A stretch of 64,000 nt of DNA from Shinella sp. UYSO24 (GTDB lineage: Bacteria; Pseudomonadota; Alphaproteobacteria; Rhizobiales; Rhizobiaceae). Location: the NCBI GenBank assembly GCA_902167985.1, contig CABHNZ010000005.1, positions 62,001 to 126,000 on the forward strand. Direction: 5' to 3'. A model generated the notes under the pieces. That model searched no databases. It had not been told where the DNA came from and saw nothing but the letters and a program-made list of their open reading frames with translations. Each line of letters opens with the position of its first letter. Position 1 is the stretch's first letter. The position numbers and the translations under genes were made by a program. This document shows positions 20,321 to 30,129 of the stretch, in pieces.

Positions 20321-21725
20321 AGATGCCGAAGGCCATCGGCCTCGTACATTTCATCGGCATCGGCGGGATCGGCATGAGCGGCATTGCCGAAGTGCTGCAC
20401 AATCTCGGTCACAAGGTTCAGGGATCGGACCAGGCGGATGGCGCCAATGTCCAGCGCCTGCGCGACAAGGGCATTCCGGTTTCGTCGGCCAGCAGGCCGA
20501 TAATCTTGGCGATGCGGAAGTGGTGGTCGTTTCGACCGCGATCAAGAAGAACAATCCGGAACTCGTCGCTGCCCGCGAGAAGAAGCTGCCGATCGTGCGC
20601 CGCGCTGAAATGCTGGCCGAGCTGATGCGCTTCCGCAATGCGATCGCCATCGGCGGCACGCATGGCAAGACGACGACGACCTCGATGGTTGCTACGCTGC
20701 TCGAAGCCGGCGGGCTCGACCCGACAGTGATCAATGGCGGCATCATCAATGCCTATGGCACGAATGCGCGCATGGGCGAGGGCGAGTGGATGGTGGTGGA
20801 GGCCGACGAGTCGGACGGCACCTTCCTGAAACTGCCGGCCGATGTGGCCGTCGTCACCAATATCGATCCCGAGCATCTCGATCACTATGGCAATTTCGAC
20901 GCCGTGCGCGCCGCCTTCCGCCAGTTCGTCGAGAATGTGCCCTTCTACGGTTTCGGCGTTCTGTGCCTGGATCATCCGGAAGTGCAGGCGCTTGTCGGCC
21001 GTATCGAGGACCGCAAGATCGTCACCTATGGCGAAAACCCGCAGGCCGATGCGCGCTTCTCCAACATCCGCATGGACGGTACACGGGCGATCTTCGACGT
21101 CGAGATCCGCCGTCGCCGTACCGGCCGGGTGTTTACCTTCAAGGATCTGGCGCTGCCGATGCCCGGCCGTCACAATATCTCGAATGCCACGGCCGCTATC
21201 GCGGTCGCCAACCGGCTGGGGATCTCGGAAGAGAATATCCGCAAGGGGCTCGCCAGCTTCAGCGGTGTGAAGCGCCGCTTCACGCTGACCGGTACCTGGA
21301 ACGGCGTTTCCGTCTTCGACGATTACGGGCACCATCCGGTGGAGATCAAGGCGGTGCTTCGGGCAGCACGGGAATCCTGCCAGGGCCGGGTGATTGCGGT
21401 GCATCAGCCGCATCGCTATTCGCGCCTGTCGAGCCTGTTCGATGATTTCGCCAATTGCTTCAACGATGCCGACAGCATTATTCTGGCACCGGTCTATGCG
21501 GCCGGCGAGGAGCCGATCGAGGGCGTCAATTCCGAGGCGCTTGTATCGAGCATCCGCCAGAGCGGCCATCGTGACGCACGCTATATTACCTCGCCTGCCG
21601 AGCTTGCCCCCATAATTGCGGGCATTGCGAAGCCGGGCGATTTCGTGGTTCTTCTGGGGGCAGGCAATATTACGCAGTGGGCTGCGGCTTTGCCGAAGGA
21701 ACTTGAGAATATTTCGGGGCAGTGA
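20317..21725 (+). CDS. murC: UDP-N-acetylmuramate--L-alanine ligase MurC (frameshifted)
   Basis: MurC joins the first L-Ala to UDP-MurNAc. The start frame gives [20 protein letters not shown] and breaks near 20487 after KGIPV. In the neighbouring frame the protein continues [18 protein letters not shown], with the ATP loop [26 protein letters not shown] and [20 protein letters not shown] should read CCG-GTx-TTC-GTC: one T lost from a T run. The repaired length is about 470 residues. The start overlaps the murG stop by 4 bp. murB begins 2 bp after the stop. Confidence 0.95.
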
Positions 21726-21727
21726 GA

Positions 21728-22702
21728 ATGAAACAGGTTAACGGAGAAAAGCTGCTGGCATCGCTCGGGGAGGGCGTGAAGGATGTGCGCGGGCGTCTGA
21801 CGCCGGATGCGCCGATGGATCGCGTCACCTGGTTCCAGGCCGGCGGTCTGGCGGAACTGATGTTCCAGCCGCATGACATCGACGATCTTGCCACGTTCCT
21901 CAAGCTTCTGCCGGAAGAGGTTCCGCTGACGGTCGTCGGCGTCGGGTCGAACCTTTTGGTGCGCGACGGGGGCATTCCCGGCGTTGTGCTGCGCCTTTCG
22001 GCCAAGGGTTTCGGCGGGCTGGAGCTTGTCGGCGAGAACCGTATCCAGGCGGGCGCCATCTGCCCGGACAAGTATATCGCCGCGATGGCGATGGATAACG
22101 GTATCGGCGGCTTTGCCTTCTATTACGGCATTCCGGGCTCGCTCGGTGGCGCGCTGCGCATGAATGCCGGGGCCAATGGCGGCGAGACCAAGGACCGCGT
22201 CGTCGAGATCCATGCGATCGACCGCAAGGGCGAGAAGCATGTGCTGTCGACTGCGCAGATGGGCTACAGCTACCGTCACTCGGACGTGCCGGCCGACCTG
22301 ATCTTCACCCACGCCATTTTCGAAGGCTATCCGGAAGACAAGGCGAAGATCCGCGCCGACATGGATGCGGTGCGCAATCACCGCGAGACGGTGCAGCCGG
22401 TCAAGGAAAAGACCGGCGGATCGACCTTCAAGAACCCCGAGGGCCATTCGGCCTGGAAGCTGATCGACGACGCGGGTTGCCGCGGTCTCGTCAATGGCGG
22501 GGCGCAGATGTCGTCGCTGCATTGCAATTTCATGATCAATACCGGTTATGCGACAGGCTATGATCTGGAATATCTCGGCGAGACCGTGCGCCAGCGGGTG
22601 TTCGAAGACACTGGCATCAAGCTCGAATGGGAAATCAAGCGTCTCGGCAACTTCATGCCCGGCCGCGAGGTGAAGCCCTTCCAGGGCGTCACGACCGCAT
22701 GA
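21728..22702 (+). CDS. murB: UDP-N-acetylenolpyruvoylglucosamine reductase MurB
   Basis: This FAD enzyme reduces enolpyruvyl-UDP-GlcNAc with NADPH. The intact 324-residue protein has [10 protein letters not shown] at the FAD domain start, [33 protein letters not shown] (proton-relay region), and the late catalytic-Ser/Glu area [19 protein letters not shown] prefer ATG 21728 (MKQVNGEK); a GTG at 21722 would overlap the murC stop. The stop overlaps the following small gene (ATGA at 22699). Confidence 0.96.
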   Translation: MKQVNGEKLLASLGEGVKDVRGRLTPDAPMDRVTWFQAGGLAELMFQPHDIDDLATFLKLLPEEVPLTVVGVGSNLLVRDGGIPGVVLRLSAKGFGGLELVGENRIQAGAICPDKYIAAMAMDNGIGGFAFYYGIPGSLGGALRMNAGANGGETKDRVVEIHAIDRKGEKHVLSTAQMGYSYRHSDVPADLIFTHAIFEGYPEDKAKIRADMDAVRNHRETVQPVKEKTGGSTFKNPEGHSAWKLIDDAGCRGLVNGGAQMSSLHCNFMINTGYATGYDLEYLGETVRQRVFEDTGIKLEWEIKRLGNFMPGREVKPFQGVTTA

Positions 22703-22959
22703 TCGAGGAGGACGCCGGTTTTCTTGAAAGGGAAGAGCGGCGTCGCATCCTTGTTGGCAATGAGAAGCGAAAGCTGCTGGCCGGGGCGCTGGATCGCCTG
22801 TCTACGGCCTTTATTGTTGTGGGCGTCATTGGCCCAATTTTGTCGCTTGACCCGTCTGCAGCCGACATGAATGCGCTGGTTACGATAGCCGGTTGGATTT
22901 CCGGTGCGACTATATTACATTTAATGGCGCAGCGTACGATCGGAGGGCTCAAGATATGA
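22699..22959 (+). CDS. Small two-helix membrane protein, unknown function
   Basis: This 86-residue protein is not recognised. It starts at ATG 22699 inside the murB stop (ATGA). The first about 30 residues are charged ([17 protein letters not shown]). Two hydrophobic segments follow, about residues 37-53 ([17 protein letters not shown]) and 62-77 ([16 protein letters not shown]). The end is basic. Translational coupling to murB and to the next small gene suggests a membrane role linked to wall synthesis, but this is inference from position. Codon usage matches the neighbours, so it looks native. Confidence 0.7.
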   Translation: MIEEDAGFLEREERRRILVGNEKRKLLAGALDRLSTAFIVVGVIGPILSLDPSAADMNALVTIAGWISGATILHLMAQRTIGGLKI

Positions 22960-23102
22960 CCTCGCAGATATTCTTCTGGTACGTGTTTCCCTGGTTGGTG
23001 TCGATTTTCGGCGGTGGCTGGTTGATCTACGACTATTTCAAAAATCCGCAGCACAGGCTGTGGGAGCCGAAGAGCAAGAAAAAGAAAACCCGCGAAACCT
23101 GA
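22956..23102 (+). CDS. Very small single-helix membrane protein, unknown function
   Basis: This 48-residue protein starts at ATG 22956 within the preceding stop (ATGA). It has one hydrophobic segment at about residues 5-25 (FFWYVFPWLVSIFGGGWLI) and a strongly basic tail (KSKKKKTRET), the pattern of an inner-membrane micro-protein with its C-terminus in the cytoplasm. Its stop codon lies in the loop of the terminator hairpin that ends the murB transcript. I do not recognise the family. Confidence 0.65.
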   Translation: MTSQIFFWYVFPWLVSIFGGGWLIYDYFKNPQHRLWEPKSKKKKTRET

Positions 23103-23117
23103 GTTTCGCGGGTTTTT
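23085..23117. terminator. Bidirectional intrinsic terminator after the murB micro-operon
   Basis: A 14-bp stem (23085-23098 with 23103-23116, core AACCCGCGAAAC) has a 4-nt loop and is followed by T's on the plus strand. The A-rich stretch before it gives T's on the minus strand, so it can also end the MFS gene transcript. The stop codon of the 48-residue gene (23100-23102) overlaps the loop. Confidence 0.9.
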
Positions 23118-23162
23118 GTTGGGTCCGACCGTTCAGGATCGGACCCTTATGCCAGGTGGCGA

Positions 23163-24466
23163 TCAGACTTCGTCCTTGCCCGAGAGCAGGATGCAGATCA
23201 GCGTGATCAGGCTGCAAGGCCGAGATAGTAGCCGACATAGGTCATGCCGTAGCTCGCCTGCAGGTAGGTGGCGATATAGGGCGCGAGCGAGGCGCCGAAG
23301 ATGCCGGCGAGGTTGAAGGTGATCGACGAGCCGGTGTAGCGGACCGAGGTCGGGAACGGAGCTGCAAGCGCCGTGCCGATCAGGCCGTAGGTCATGCCCA
23401 TCAGGATCATCGCACCGATGATGAAGACGATGATCATGCCTTCGCCATTGGTCATCAGAGACGGCAGGGCGAAGGAGAAGAGGCCGATCAGGACCGTCGT
23501 CAGCGTCAGCATCTGGCGGCGGCCGTAGCGGTCGCCGAGCTTGCCGATAACCGGGATGGCGATACCGAAGACGATCGAGCCGAGGATCTGGATTTCCAGA
23601 GCGTCGAGGAACGGCATCTTCAGGATCTTGATGTTGTAGGACAGAAGATAGGCCGTGCCGATGTAGAAGAGCACGAAGGTCGCAAGCGCCACGAAAGTGC
23701 CCAGAACGATGCTGCGCTTGTGGCTCTTGAACAGCGTGGCAACCGGAACGGCAACGCGCTCATGGCTGTCGATCGCCTTCTGGAAGGCCGGCGTCTCGGT
23801 GATCGAGAGGCGAACCCACAGGCCGATCGCGATCAGGATGATCGAGGCGAGGAACGGAACGCGCCAGCCCCAGCTCAGGAGTGCTTCCTGCGAGATGAAG
23901 TGCAGGAGGATCCAGAATACTCCGGACGACAGGAAGAGGCCGACCGGAGCGCCGAGCTGCGGGAACATGCCGTACCACGTACGCTTGCCGGGCGGGGCGT
24001 TTTCAGTGGCGAGCAGAACCGCGCCACCCCATTCGCCGCCGAGGCCGAAGCCCTGGCCGAAACGGCACAGTGCAAGCAGAAGCGGTGCCAGAACGCCGAT
24101 CGACGAGTAGGACGGCAGGAGGCCGATCACGACCGTCGAGATGCCCATGGTCAGAAGAGCGGCCACGAGCGTCGCCTTGCGGCCGATACGGTCACCGAAA
24201 TGGCCGAAGACCACCGCGCCGAGCGGGCGGGCGAAGAAGGCGATCGAGAAGGTCGCGAAGGAGGCAAGCAGAGCCGTGGTCGGATCGTTGTTCGGGAAGA
24301 ACAGCGTCGGGAAAACCAGAACGGCGGCCGTTGCATAGACATAGAAGTCGAAGAATTCGATCGTCGTGCCGACCAGGCTGGCCGTCAGGACGCGTGCAGG
24401 CGAATTCGTTGCAACAGGCGCTAACGGCTCAGCGGACGGCGACGCGGCAGGCATCGCGTTTGTCAT
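23163..24466 (-). CDS. MFS transporter, metabolite:H+ symporter family (frameshifted at C-terminus)
   Basis: This 12-helix major facilitator protein has the loop 2-3 motif GHFGDRIGRK, the second-half repeat GKLGDRYGRR, and RFGQGFGLGGEWGGAV, all typical of the ShiA/ProP-like metabolite symporters. The substrate is not predictable. The listed frame stops at GYYLGLAA, but one more base (GCA-GCC-GTG-ATC) extends it by VITLICILLSGKDEV to a stop at 23163, a normal end for the family, so a G was probably lost near 23208. The repaired length is about 434 residues. The gene points against the dcw genes and separates murB from ddl. Confidence 0.88.
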
Positions 24467-24855
24467 GCTGATTCCAATCTCAAATTGTTAAAGTGCCTCT
24501 TTGGGAGGGTCGGTGAGCGGCAATACAGTAATTTTGTGCCGGAGAAAACCGTCTTTGCGCAACAAACTGCAAGAATTCGCGATTGCCCGCTTATTAAATA
24601 ATGCGCGCGTTTGGGCGGTTGTATCGCTGCGCAGTTTCCGGTCGCCTGTCAGGTGCTTGGCGTTAACCATTTGCGTCCGAAAAAAGGCATTGTTTACCAG
24701 CGGCTTAGGTCTCGTCACCAGTCGATGTAAACGATTTGTTAACCATTTTAGTCCATCACTGGGAGCATGGATCGGCGAGAAAAGGGAATCGCCGGAAACA
24801 AGTTTGACGCAAGGGTCGGCCGATAGTCTGGCGCCCTTTTCGCGGGAGATGTTGG
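24467..24855 (+). promoter_or_regulatory. Promoter region of ddl-ftsQ-ftsA(-ftsZ) and of the divergent MFS gene
   Basis: There is no gene in these 389 bp; the region is AT-richer than its surroundings. It contains two exact copies of TTAACCAT (24663-24670 and 24739-24746). This octamer is known as a CtrA half-site motif in Caulobacter. The second copy also reads TAAA-N7-TTAACC, close to the full CtrA consensus TTAA-N7-TTAA. CtrA control of ftsQA is established in Caulobacter; for this organism it is inference. Confidence 0.5.
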
Positions 24856-25781
24856 ATGAACGGCAAGCATGTGGCGGTTTTGCTGGGAGGGTTTTCCTCC
24901 GAACGGCCCGTCAGCCTGTCGTCGGGCAATGCCTGCGCGAATGCGCTGGAAGGTGAGGGTTATCGCGTCACGCGTGTCGATGTCGGCCGTGATGTTGCTG
25001 CCGTGCTTTCCGAGCTTCGCCCGGATGTTGCTTTCAACGCGCTTCATGGCCCTTTCGGTGAAGATGGTACCATTCAGGGTATTCTTGAGTATCTTGAGAT
25101 CCCTTATACCCATTCCGGCGTTCTGGCCTCGGCTCTCGCCATGGACAAGCAGCAGGCCAAGCATGTCGCCAAGGCTGCGGGCGTGCCTGTCGCTGAAGCC
25201 AAGGTTCTCAATCGTTTCGATTTTGCCAACAAGCATCCGATGGTGCCGCCCTATGTGGTGAAGCCGGTTCGCGAGGGTTCCTCGTTCGGTGTCGTTATCG
25301 TCAAGGAAAATCAGTCGCATCCGCCGCAGGTCATCGGTTCGTCCGAGTGGCGTTATGGCGATGAGGTCATGGTCGAGCGTTATGTCTATGGTCGCGAGCT
25401 GACCTGTGGTGTCATGGGTGGTGTCGCGCTCGGTGTTACCGAGGTTATCCCGACCTCGCACGAGTCTACGACTATGATGCCAAGTATGCGGCCGGCGGCT
25501 CCCGGCATGTCATTCCGGCACAAATTTCACCGAATATTTACCAAAAGATTCAAACATTGGCGCTCAAGGCGCATCAGGCAATCGGCTGCCGTGGCGTGAG
25601 TCGTTCGGACTTCCGCTATGACGACCGGTTTTCGGAAAACGGCGAACTCATCTGGCTCGAAGTGAATACCCAGCCGGGCATGACGCCGACCTCCCTGGTG
25701 CCCGAAATGGCCGCTCATGCCGGTCATTCCTTTGGTGAACTGGTCCGCTGGATGGTGGAGGACGCGTCGTGCTTGCGTTGA
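24856..25781 (+). CDS. ddl: D-alanine--D-alanine ligase (frameshifted)
   Basis: Ddl makes D-Ala-D-Ala for MurF. The ATP-grasp protein begins [16 protein letters not shown] and has [16 protein letters not shown], then [13 protein letters not shown]. Near 25464 the frame breaks after PTSHE: GAG-TCT-ACG should read GAG-TTC-TAC-GAC (one T lost). The next frame gives [16 protein letters not shown] and then RSDFRYDD and [17 protein letters not shown], the Mg2+-binding region. The repaired length is about 308 residues. A GGGAG site precedes the ATG. The end overlaps the GTG start of ftsQ by 13 bp. Confidence 0.94.
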
Positions 25782-26698
25782 ATGGAAAGCGGTCTGACAG
25801 GTCGGGCGGGCAGGGTGCCGTGCTCGGTCATGCCGACGATCGGTGGGTTCTGCCCCGGCCGATGCGTCGGGCTGTCCGTTTCTGCGTCAGCCTCGCGACC
25901 GGCCGCATCCATATTCCGGCGCATGTCGGCACGTTCGCTACCTTCGGTTTTCTCGCCATCGTCGGCGTCTACGGGATGTTGCTCGGCGGTCACACGCAGG
26001 ATGTCGCGCAGTCGACCACGGCTGCTGCCGGCTTTGCCATCGAGAATGTTCGCGTTTCCGGCAATAACGAGACGTCCGAAATCGATATCCTTCAGCTGCT
26101 CGGTCTCGATGGCGCGACCTCGCTGGTGGCGCTGAATGTCGATGAGGCCCGCCGCAAGCTGGAACAGCTTCCCTGGGTCGAAAGCGCCGAAGTCCGCAAG
26201 GTCTATCCGAAGACGATCGACGTGGTTCTTAAAGAGCGCCAGGCCTATGGCATCTGGCAGCATGGCACGGACCTGTCCCTGATCGAGCGTGATGGCAGCG
26301 TGATTGCGCCGCTGCGTGACAACAAGTTTGCGTCGCTGCCGCTTTTCGTCGGTCGCGATGCCGAGACGGCTGCTGCGCCGTTCCTCGACCAGATGGCGAA
26401 GTTCCCCGAGATCCGTTCGCGGGTGAAGGCCTATGTGCGGATCGCCGAGCGTCGCTGGGATCTGCATCTCGATAACGGCGTCGTGCTGCGGCTGCCGAGT
26501 GGCGACATTTCCAACGCGCTTGGCGTGCTGGCGCGGCTGGAAAAATCACAGAGCGTACTCGAACGGGATATCGCCGCGGTCGATCTGCGCCTTTCGGATC
26601 GCACGACGATCGAACTGACGGCTGACGCCGAGAAGCGTCGCCAGGATGCGCTGGACGCAAGGACGAAGGCATTGAAGAAGGCAAAGGATCAGACGTGA
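25769..26698 (+). CDS. ftsQ: Cell division protein FtsQ
   Basis: This intact 309-residue bitopic protein has a basic cytoplasmic N-terminus of about 50 residues, one membrane helix at about 52-70 ([19 protein letters not shown]), and a POTRA domain starting [20 protein letters not shown] with [19 protein letters not shown]. The FtsQ beta domain follows, and the tail is Lys/Arg/Asp-rich. FtsQ links early and late divisome proteins. The start is GTG 25769, inside the 3' end of ddl. The stop overlaps the GTG start of ftsA. Confidence 0.92.
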   Translation: MLALNGKRSDRSGGQGAVLGHADDRWVLPRPMRRAVRFCVSLATGRIHIPAHVGTFATFGFLAIVGVYGMLLGGHTQDVAQSTTAAAGFAIENVRVSGNNETSEIDILQLLGLDGATSLVALNVDEARRKLEQLPWVESAEVRKVYPKTIDVVLKERQAYGIWQHGTDLSLIERDGSVIAPLRDNKFASLPLFVGRDAETAAAPFLDQMAKFPEIRSRVKAYVRIAERRWDLHLDNGVVLRLPSGDISNALGVLARLEKSQSVLERDIAAVDLRLSDRTTIELTADAEKRRQDALDARTKALKKAKDQT

Positions 26699-28026
26699 GC
26701 GTATTCGGTTCGTCCAATTTCGGTCTGCCCCGCATGAAGCCCCTGTCTTCGAAGCGTAGCCATATCGTGTCGGTGCTTGATATCGGCTCGACCAAGGTCG
26801 TCTGCATCATCGCGCGGCTGACGCCGCGTCAGGAAAGCCAGATCCTTCCGGGTCGCACCCACCATGTCGAAATCATCGGCATCGGTCATCAGCGGTCGCG
26901 CGGCGTCAAGTCGGGCGTCGTCGGCGATCTCGATGCGGCGGAAAGCGTCGTTCGCCTCGCGGTCGATGCTGCCGAGCGCATGGCTGGCCTCACCGTCGAC
27001 AGCCTGATCGTCAACGTGTCTGCCGGTCGCGTTGCCAGCGACATCTATACCGCTTCGATCGATCTCGGCGGCCAGGAAGTCGAAGTGTCCGATCTGCGCA
27101 AGGTTCTCGGCGCTGCCGGCAACCAGTCGCTGCGTCAGGATCGCGCCATTCTCCACTCGCTGCCGACCGGCTATTCGCTGGATGGCGAGCGCGGCATCCG
27201 CGATCCCTTGTCAATGTATGGTGACATGCTCGGCGTCGACATGCATGTCGTGTCTGCGGAACGCGCCACGCTGCGCAATCTGGAACTCTGCATCAACCGC
27301 GCGCATCTCTCCGTCGAGGGCATGGTGGCAACGCCTTATGCCAGCGGTCTTGCGGCACTCGTCGACGACGAAGTCGAACTGGGCTGCGCTGCGATCGACA
27401 TGGGCGGCGGCACGACGACGATTTCGGTCTTTGCCGAAGGCAAGCTCGTTCATACCGATGCGATCAGCCTTGGCGGCCACCACATCACCACCGACCTTGC
27501 ACGCGGTCTTTCGACCCGCATCGAGGACGCGGAGCGGATGAAGGTCGTGCATGGTTCTGCCATGTCTGCGGGCGGTGAAGAGCGCGACATGATCACCGTT
27601 CCGCCGATCGGCGAGGACGATCGGGATCTGGCGACCCAGGTGCCGCGCTCGCTCGTCACCCGCATCGTCAAGGCGCGCGTCGAGGAGACGCTCGAACTCA
27701 TTCGCGACCGTATCCAGAAGTCGGGTTTCAGCCCGATCGTCGGCAAGCGCGTCGTTCTGACCGGCGGTGCCAGCCAGTTGCAGGGCATGTCGGATGCGGC
27801 GCGCCGCATTCTCGCCCGCAATGTGCGGATCGGCCGTCCGATGGGCGTGTCGGGTCTGCCGGCTGCGGCCAAGGGCCCGGCCTTTTCGACGGCTGTCGGC
27901 CTTTTGATCTATCCGCAGGTCGCGGACATGGAAACACATGCCAGCCAGGGCGGACTGATGTCCTCCTTCGGTCACGGCAATGGACGGCTCGCCCGCATGG
28001 GGCAGTGGCTGAAAGAGAGTTTTTGA
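26695..28026 (+). CDS. ftsA: Cell division protein FtsA
   Basis: This 443-residue actin-like ATPase tethers FtsZ to the membrane. Visible landmarks are the phosphate-1 loop SVLDIGSTKVVCIIA near residue 23, the FtsA-specific SHS2/1C region, AAIDMGGGTTTISVF (phosphate 2) near 230 and VVLTGGASQLQGM (adenosine loop) near 350. An amphipathic C-terminal end (RLARMGQWLKESF) is the membrane-targeting sequence. The GTG start at 26695 overlaps the ftsQ stop. The frame is intact. Confidence 0.96.
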   Translation: MSVFGSSNFGLPRMKPLSSKRSHIVSVLDIGSTKVVCIIARLTPRQESQILPGRTHHVEIIGIGHQRSRGVKSGVVGDLDAAESVVRLAVDAAERMAGLTVDSLIVNVSAGRVASDIYTASIDLGGQEVEVSDLRKVLGAAGNQSLRQDRAILHSLPTGYSLDGERGIRDPLSMYGDMLGVDMHVVSAERATLRNLELCINRAHLSVEGMVATPYASGLAALVDDEVELGCAAIDMGGGTTTISVFAEGKLVHTDAISLGGHHITTDLARGLSTRIEDAERMKVVHGSAMSAGGEERDMITVPPIGEDDRDLATQVPRSLVTRIVKARVEETLELIRDRIQKSGFSPIVGKRVVLTGGASQLQGMSDAARRILARNVRIGRPMGVSGLPAAAKGPAFSTAVGLLIYPQVADMETHASQGGLMSSFGHGNGRLARMGQWLKESF

Positions 28027-28113
28027 TCCGGGTGCGGGGGCGTTTCGGATCAAAGGAATAGCAATGAATTGGCCAGCTCGGCGATGCGGCCATGGAGAGA
28101 AGGAACAGGTACA

Positions 28114-29926
28114 ATGACGATCAAGCTGCACAAGCCTGACATTACCGAGCTGAAGCCTCGGATTACCGTTTTCGGCGTCGGCGGCGGCGGCGGCAACGCC
28201 GTCAACAACATGATCACCGCAGGGCTTGAAGGCGTCGACTTCGTCGTTGCCAATACCGATGCCCAGGCGCTGACCATGACCAAGGCCGAGCGGATCATCC
28301 AGATGGGCGTTCAGGTGACTGAAGGTCTCGGCGCAGGCTCGCAGCCGGAAGTCGGCCGTGCAGCTGCCGAAGAGTGCCTCGACGAGATCGTCGACCACCT
28401 GCAGGGCACCCACATGTGCTTCGTCACCGCCGGCATGGGCGGCGGCACCGGCACCGGTGCTGCTCCGGTCGTCGCACAGGCCGCCCGCAACAAGGGCATC
28501 CTGACCGTCGGCGTCGTCACCAAGCCGTTCCACTTCGAGGCCAGCGCCGCATGCGCCTTGCCGAACAGGGCATTTCGGAACTGCAGAAGTCCGTCGATAC
28601 CCTGATCGTCATCCCGAACCAGAACCTCTTCCGCATTGCCAACGACAAGACGACGTTTGCCGACGCATTCGCGATGGCGACCAGGTTCTCTACTCGGGCG
28701 TTGCCTGCATCACCGACCTGATGGTCAAGGAAGGCCTGATTAACCTCGACTTCGCCGACGTCCGTTCGGTGATGCGCGAGATGGGCCGCGCGATGATGGG
28801 CACGGGCGAAGCTTCCGGTTCTGGCCGTGCAATGCAGGCTGCCGAAGCCGCTATTGCCAACCCGCTGCTCGACGAGACCTCGATGAAGGGCGCACAGGGC
28901 CTGCTGATCTCCATCACCGGTGGTCGCGACCTTACCCTTTTCGAAGTCGACGAAGCTGCAACGCGTATCCGCGAAGAAGTCGATCCGGATGCCAACATCA
29001 TCCTCGGCGCGACCTTCGACGAAGCGCTTGAAGGCATCATCCGTGTTTCCGTCGTTGCCACCGGCATCGACCGCGCGCATGGCCATGGCGATATCGATCT
29101 GCGTGCCGCTGAAATGCGCGCAGCCCAGAAGCCGATTATCCGTCCTTCGGCGGCCGTTGCTCCGGCTCCGGCCGCACAGCAGCCTGTCATGATGCAGGCC
29201 CCCCAGCCGGTCGCAGCACCGGCTTACCAGGCGCCTGTCGCCATGGACCCGATCGCCGACACGATCCGTCAGGCTGAAGCCGAAATGGAACGCGAACTGT
29301 CGATCCAGCAGCAGCCGGTCGCTCCGGCCCCGCAGCCGGTCATGCAGCAGCCGCAGGAAGAAGCCTTCCGTCCGCAGAGCCGTCTGTTCGCACAGTCCGC
29401 TCCGGTCGAAGCTGCACCGCAGCCGGTCAGCCGTCCTGCCCCGCAGGCAGCTGCTCCCCAGCCGGTCCAGCATGCGCCGCGCATCAGCCAGCCGATGCAG
29501 CCGCGCGAGCCTGTGATGGAAGCACCCCGGATGGAAGCTCCGCGTATGGAGCAGCCGCGTATGGAACAGCCCCGTATGGAGCCGGTTCGCATGCCGCGCG
29601 TCGAAGACTTCCCGCCGGTCGTCAAGGCCGAGATGGAACATCGCGGCCAGCCGGTCAGCCATGTCCAGGAAGAGCGCGGCCCGATGGGTCTCCTGAAGCG
29701 GATCACCAACTCGCTCGGCCGTCGCGACGACGACGAGATGCAGGCAGAGCCGGCGGCCCCGGCACAGGCTCCGCAGCAGCAGCGTCGTCCGCTGTCTGCC
29801 GAAGCCAGCCTCTACGCTCCGCGTCGCGGCAACCTCGACGACCACGGCCGCGGTGTTCCGCAGGCTGCCCGCCACGAGGACGACCAGCTGGAAATTCCGG
29901 CATTCCTGCGCCGCCAGTCCAACTGA
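28114..29926 (+). CDS. ftsZ: Cell division protein FtsZ with extended linker (two frameshifts)
   Basis: This tubulin-like GTPase forms the Z ring. The start at ATG 28114 has AAGGAA upstream. Landmarks are [22 protein letters not shown], and the GTP signature [12 protein letters not shown] near residue 107. Two bases are missing: GAG-GCC-AGC near 28541 should read GAG-GGC-CAG (G lost from GGG), and ATG-GCG-ACC near 28680 should read GCG-GAC-CAG (G lost from GG). Repaired, the protein is about 604 residues, far longer than the about 380 of E. coli. The extra length is a Pro/Gln/Ala/Met-rich linker of about 240 residues before the conserved tail EIPAFLRRQ, which binds FtsA and other partners. 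Long linkers are usual in Rhizobiales FtsZ. Confidence 0.96.
29516..29590 (+). repeat. Five 15-bp in-frame repeats in the ftsZ linker (MExPR)
   Basis: Five consecutive 15-bp units start at 29516, 29531, 29546, 29561 and 29576. They encode [20 protein letters not shown] and MEPVR, followed by a partial MPR. The third-position differences between copies show that the repeat is not a recent exact duplication. Confidence 0.9.
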
Positions 29927-29958
29927 TCTGGTCGCATTAACAGCGTTCACGAAACGTG

Positions 29959-29992
29959 AAAGGGGCCCGGACGAACAGTCCGGGCCCCTTTT
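29959..29992 (+). terminator. Intrinsic terminator after ftsZ
   Basis: A perfect 14-bp GC-rich stem (29959-29972 with 29978-29991; core GGGGCCCGGAC) with a 5-nt loop ends in TTTT. A smaller hairpin, TTCACG-AAA-CGTGAA (29946-29960), abuts it. Together they end the ddl-ftsQAZ unit. Confidence 0.92.
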
Positions 29993-30025
29993 GCATTCGG
30001 GCGTTGTCGAAACCACTTGTTAACT

Positions 30026-30129
30026 ATGGGCAAAGCCCATTGCAATCAATGGGTTGGAAAGCTGCGCGCGGATAGCCTAAGCGGGTGCCGGCGGATTGTT
30101 ACGACGCAGTGGAAAGCCGTAACAATCCG
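30026..30129. promoter_or_regulatory. Inverted repeats in the lpxC upstream region
   Basis: The 315 bp between the ftsZ terminator and lpxC (29993-30309) hold no gene. ATGGGC-AAA-GCCCAT at 30026-30040 is a perfect hairpin. A perfect 12-bp inverted repeat, CGGATTGTTACG at 30092-30103 and CGTAACAATCCG at 30118-30129, has a 14-nt spacer. It could be an operator or an mRNA leader hairpin that controls lpxC. I see no convincing promoter boxes. Confidence 0.5.

Noticed and set aside
28114-28720. Programmed frameshifting in ftsZ and mur genes
   Set aside because: There are no slippery heptamers with downstream pseudoknots, the losses occur in many unrelated genes, and each is fixed by restoring a base. 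Sequence error is simpler.
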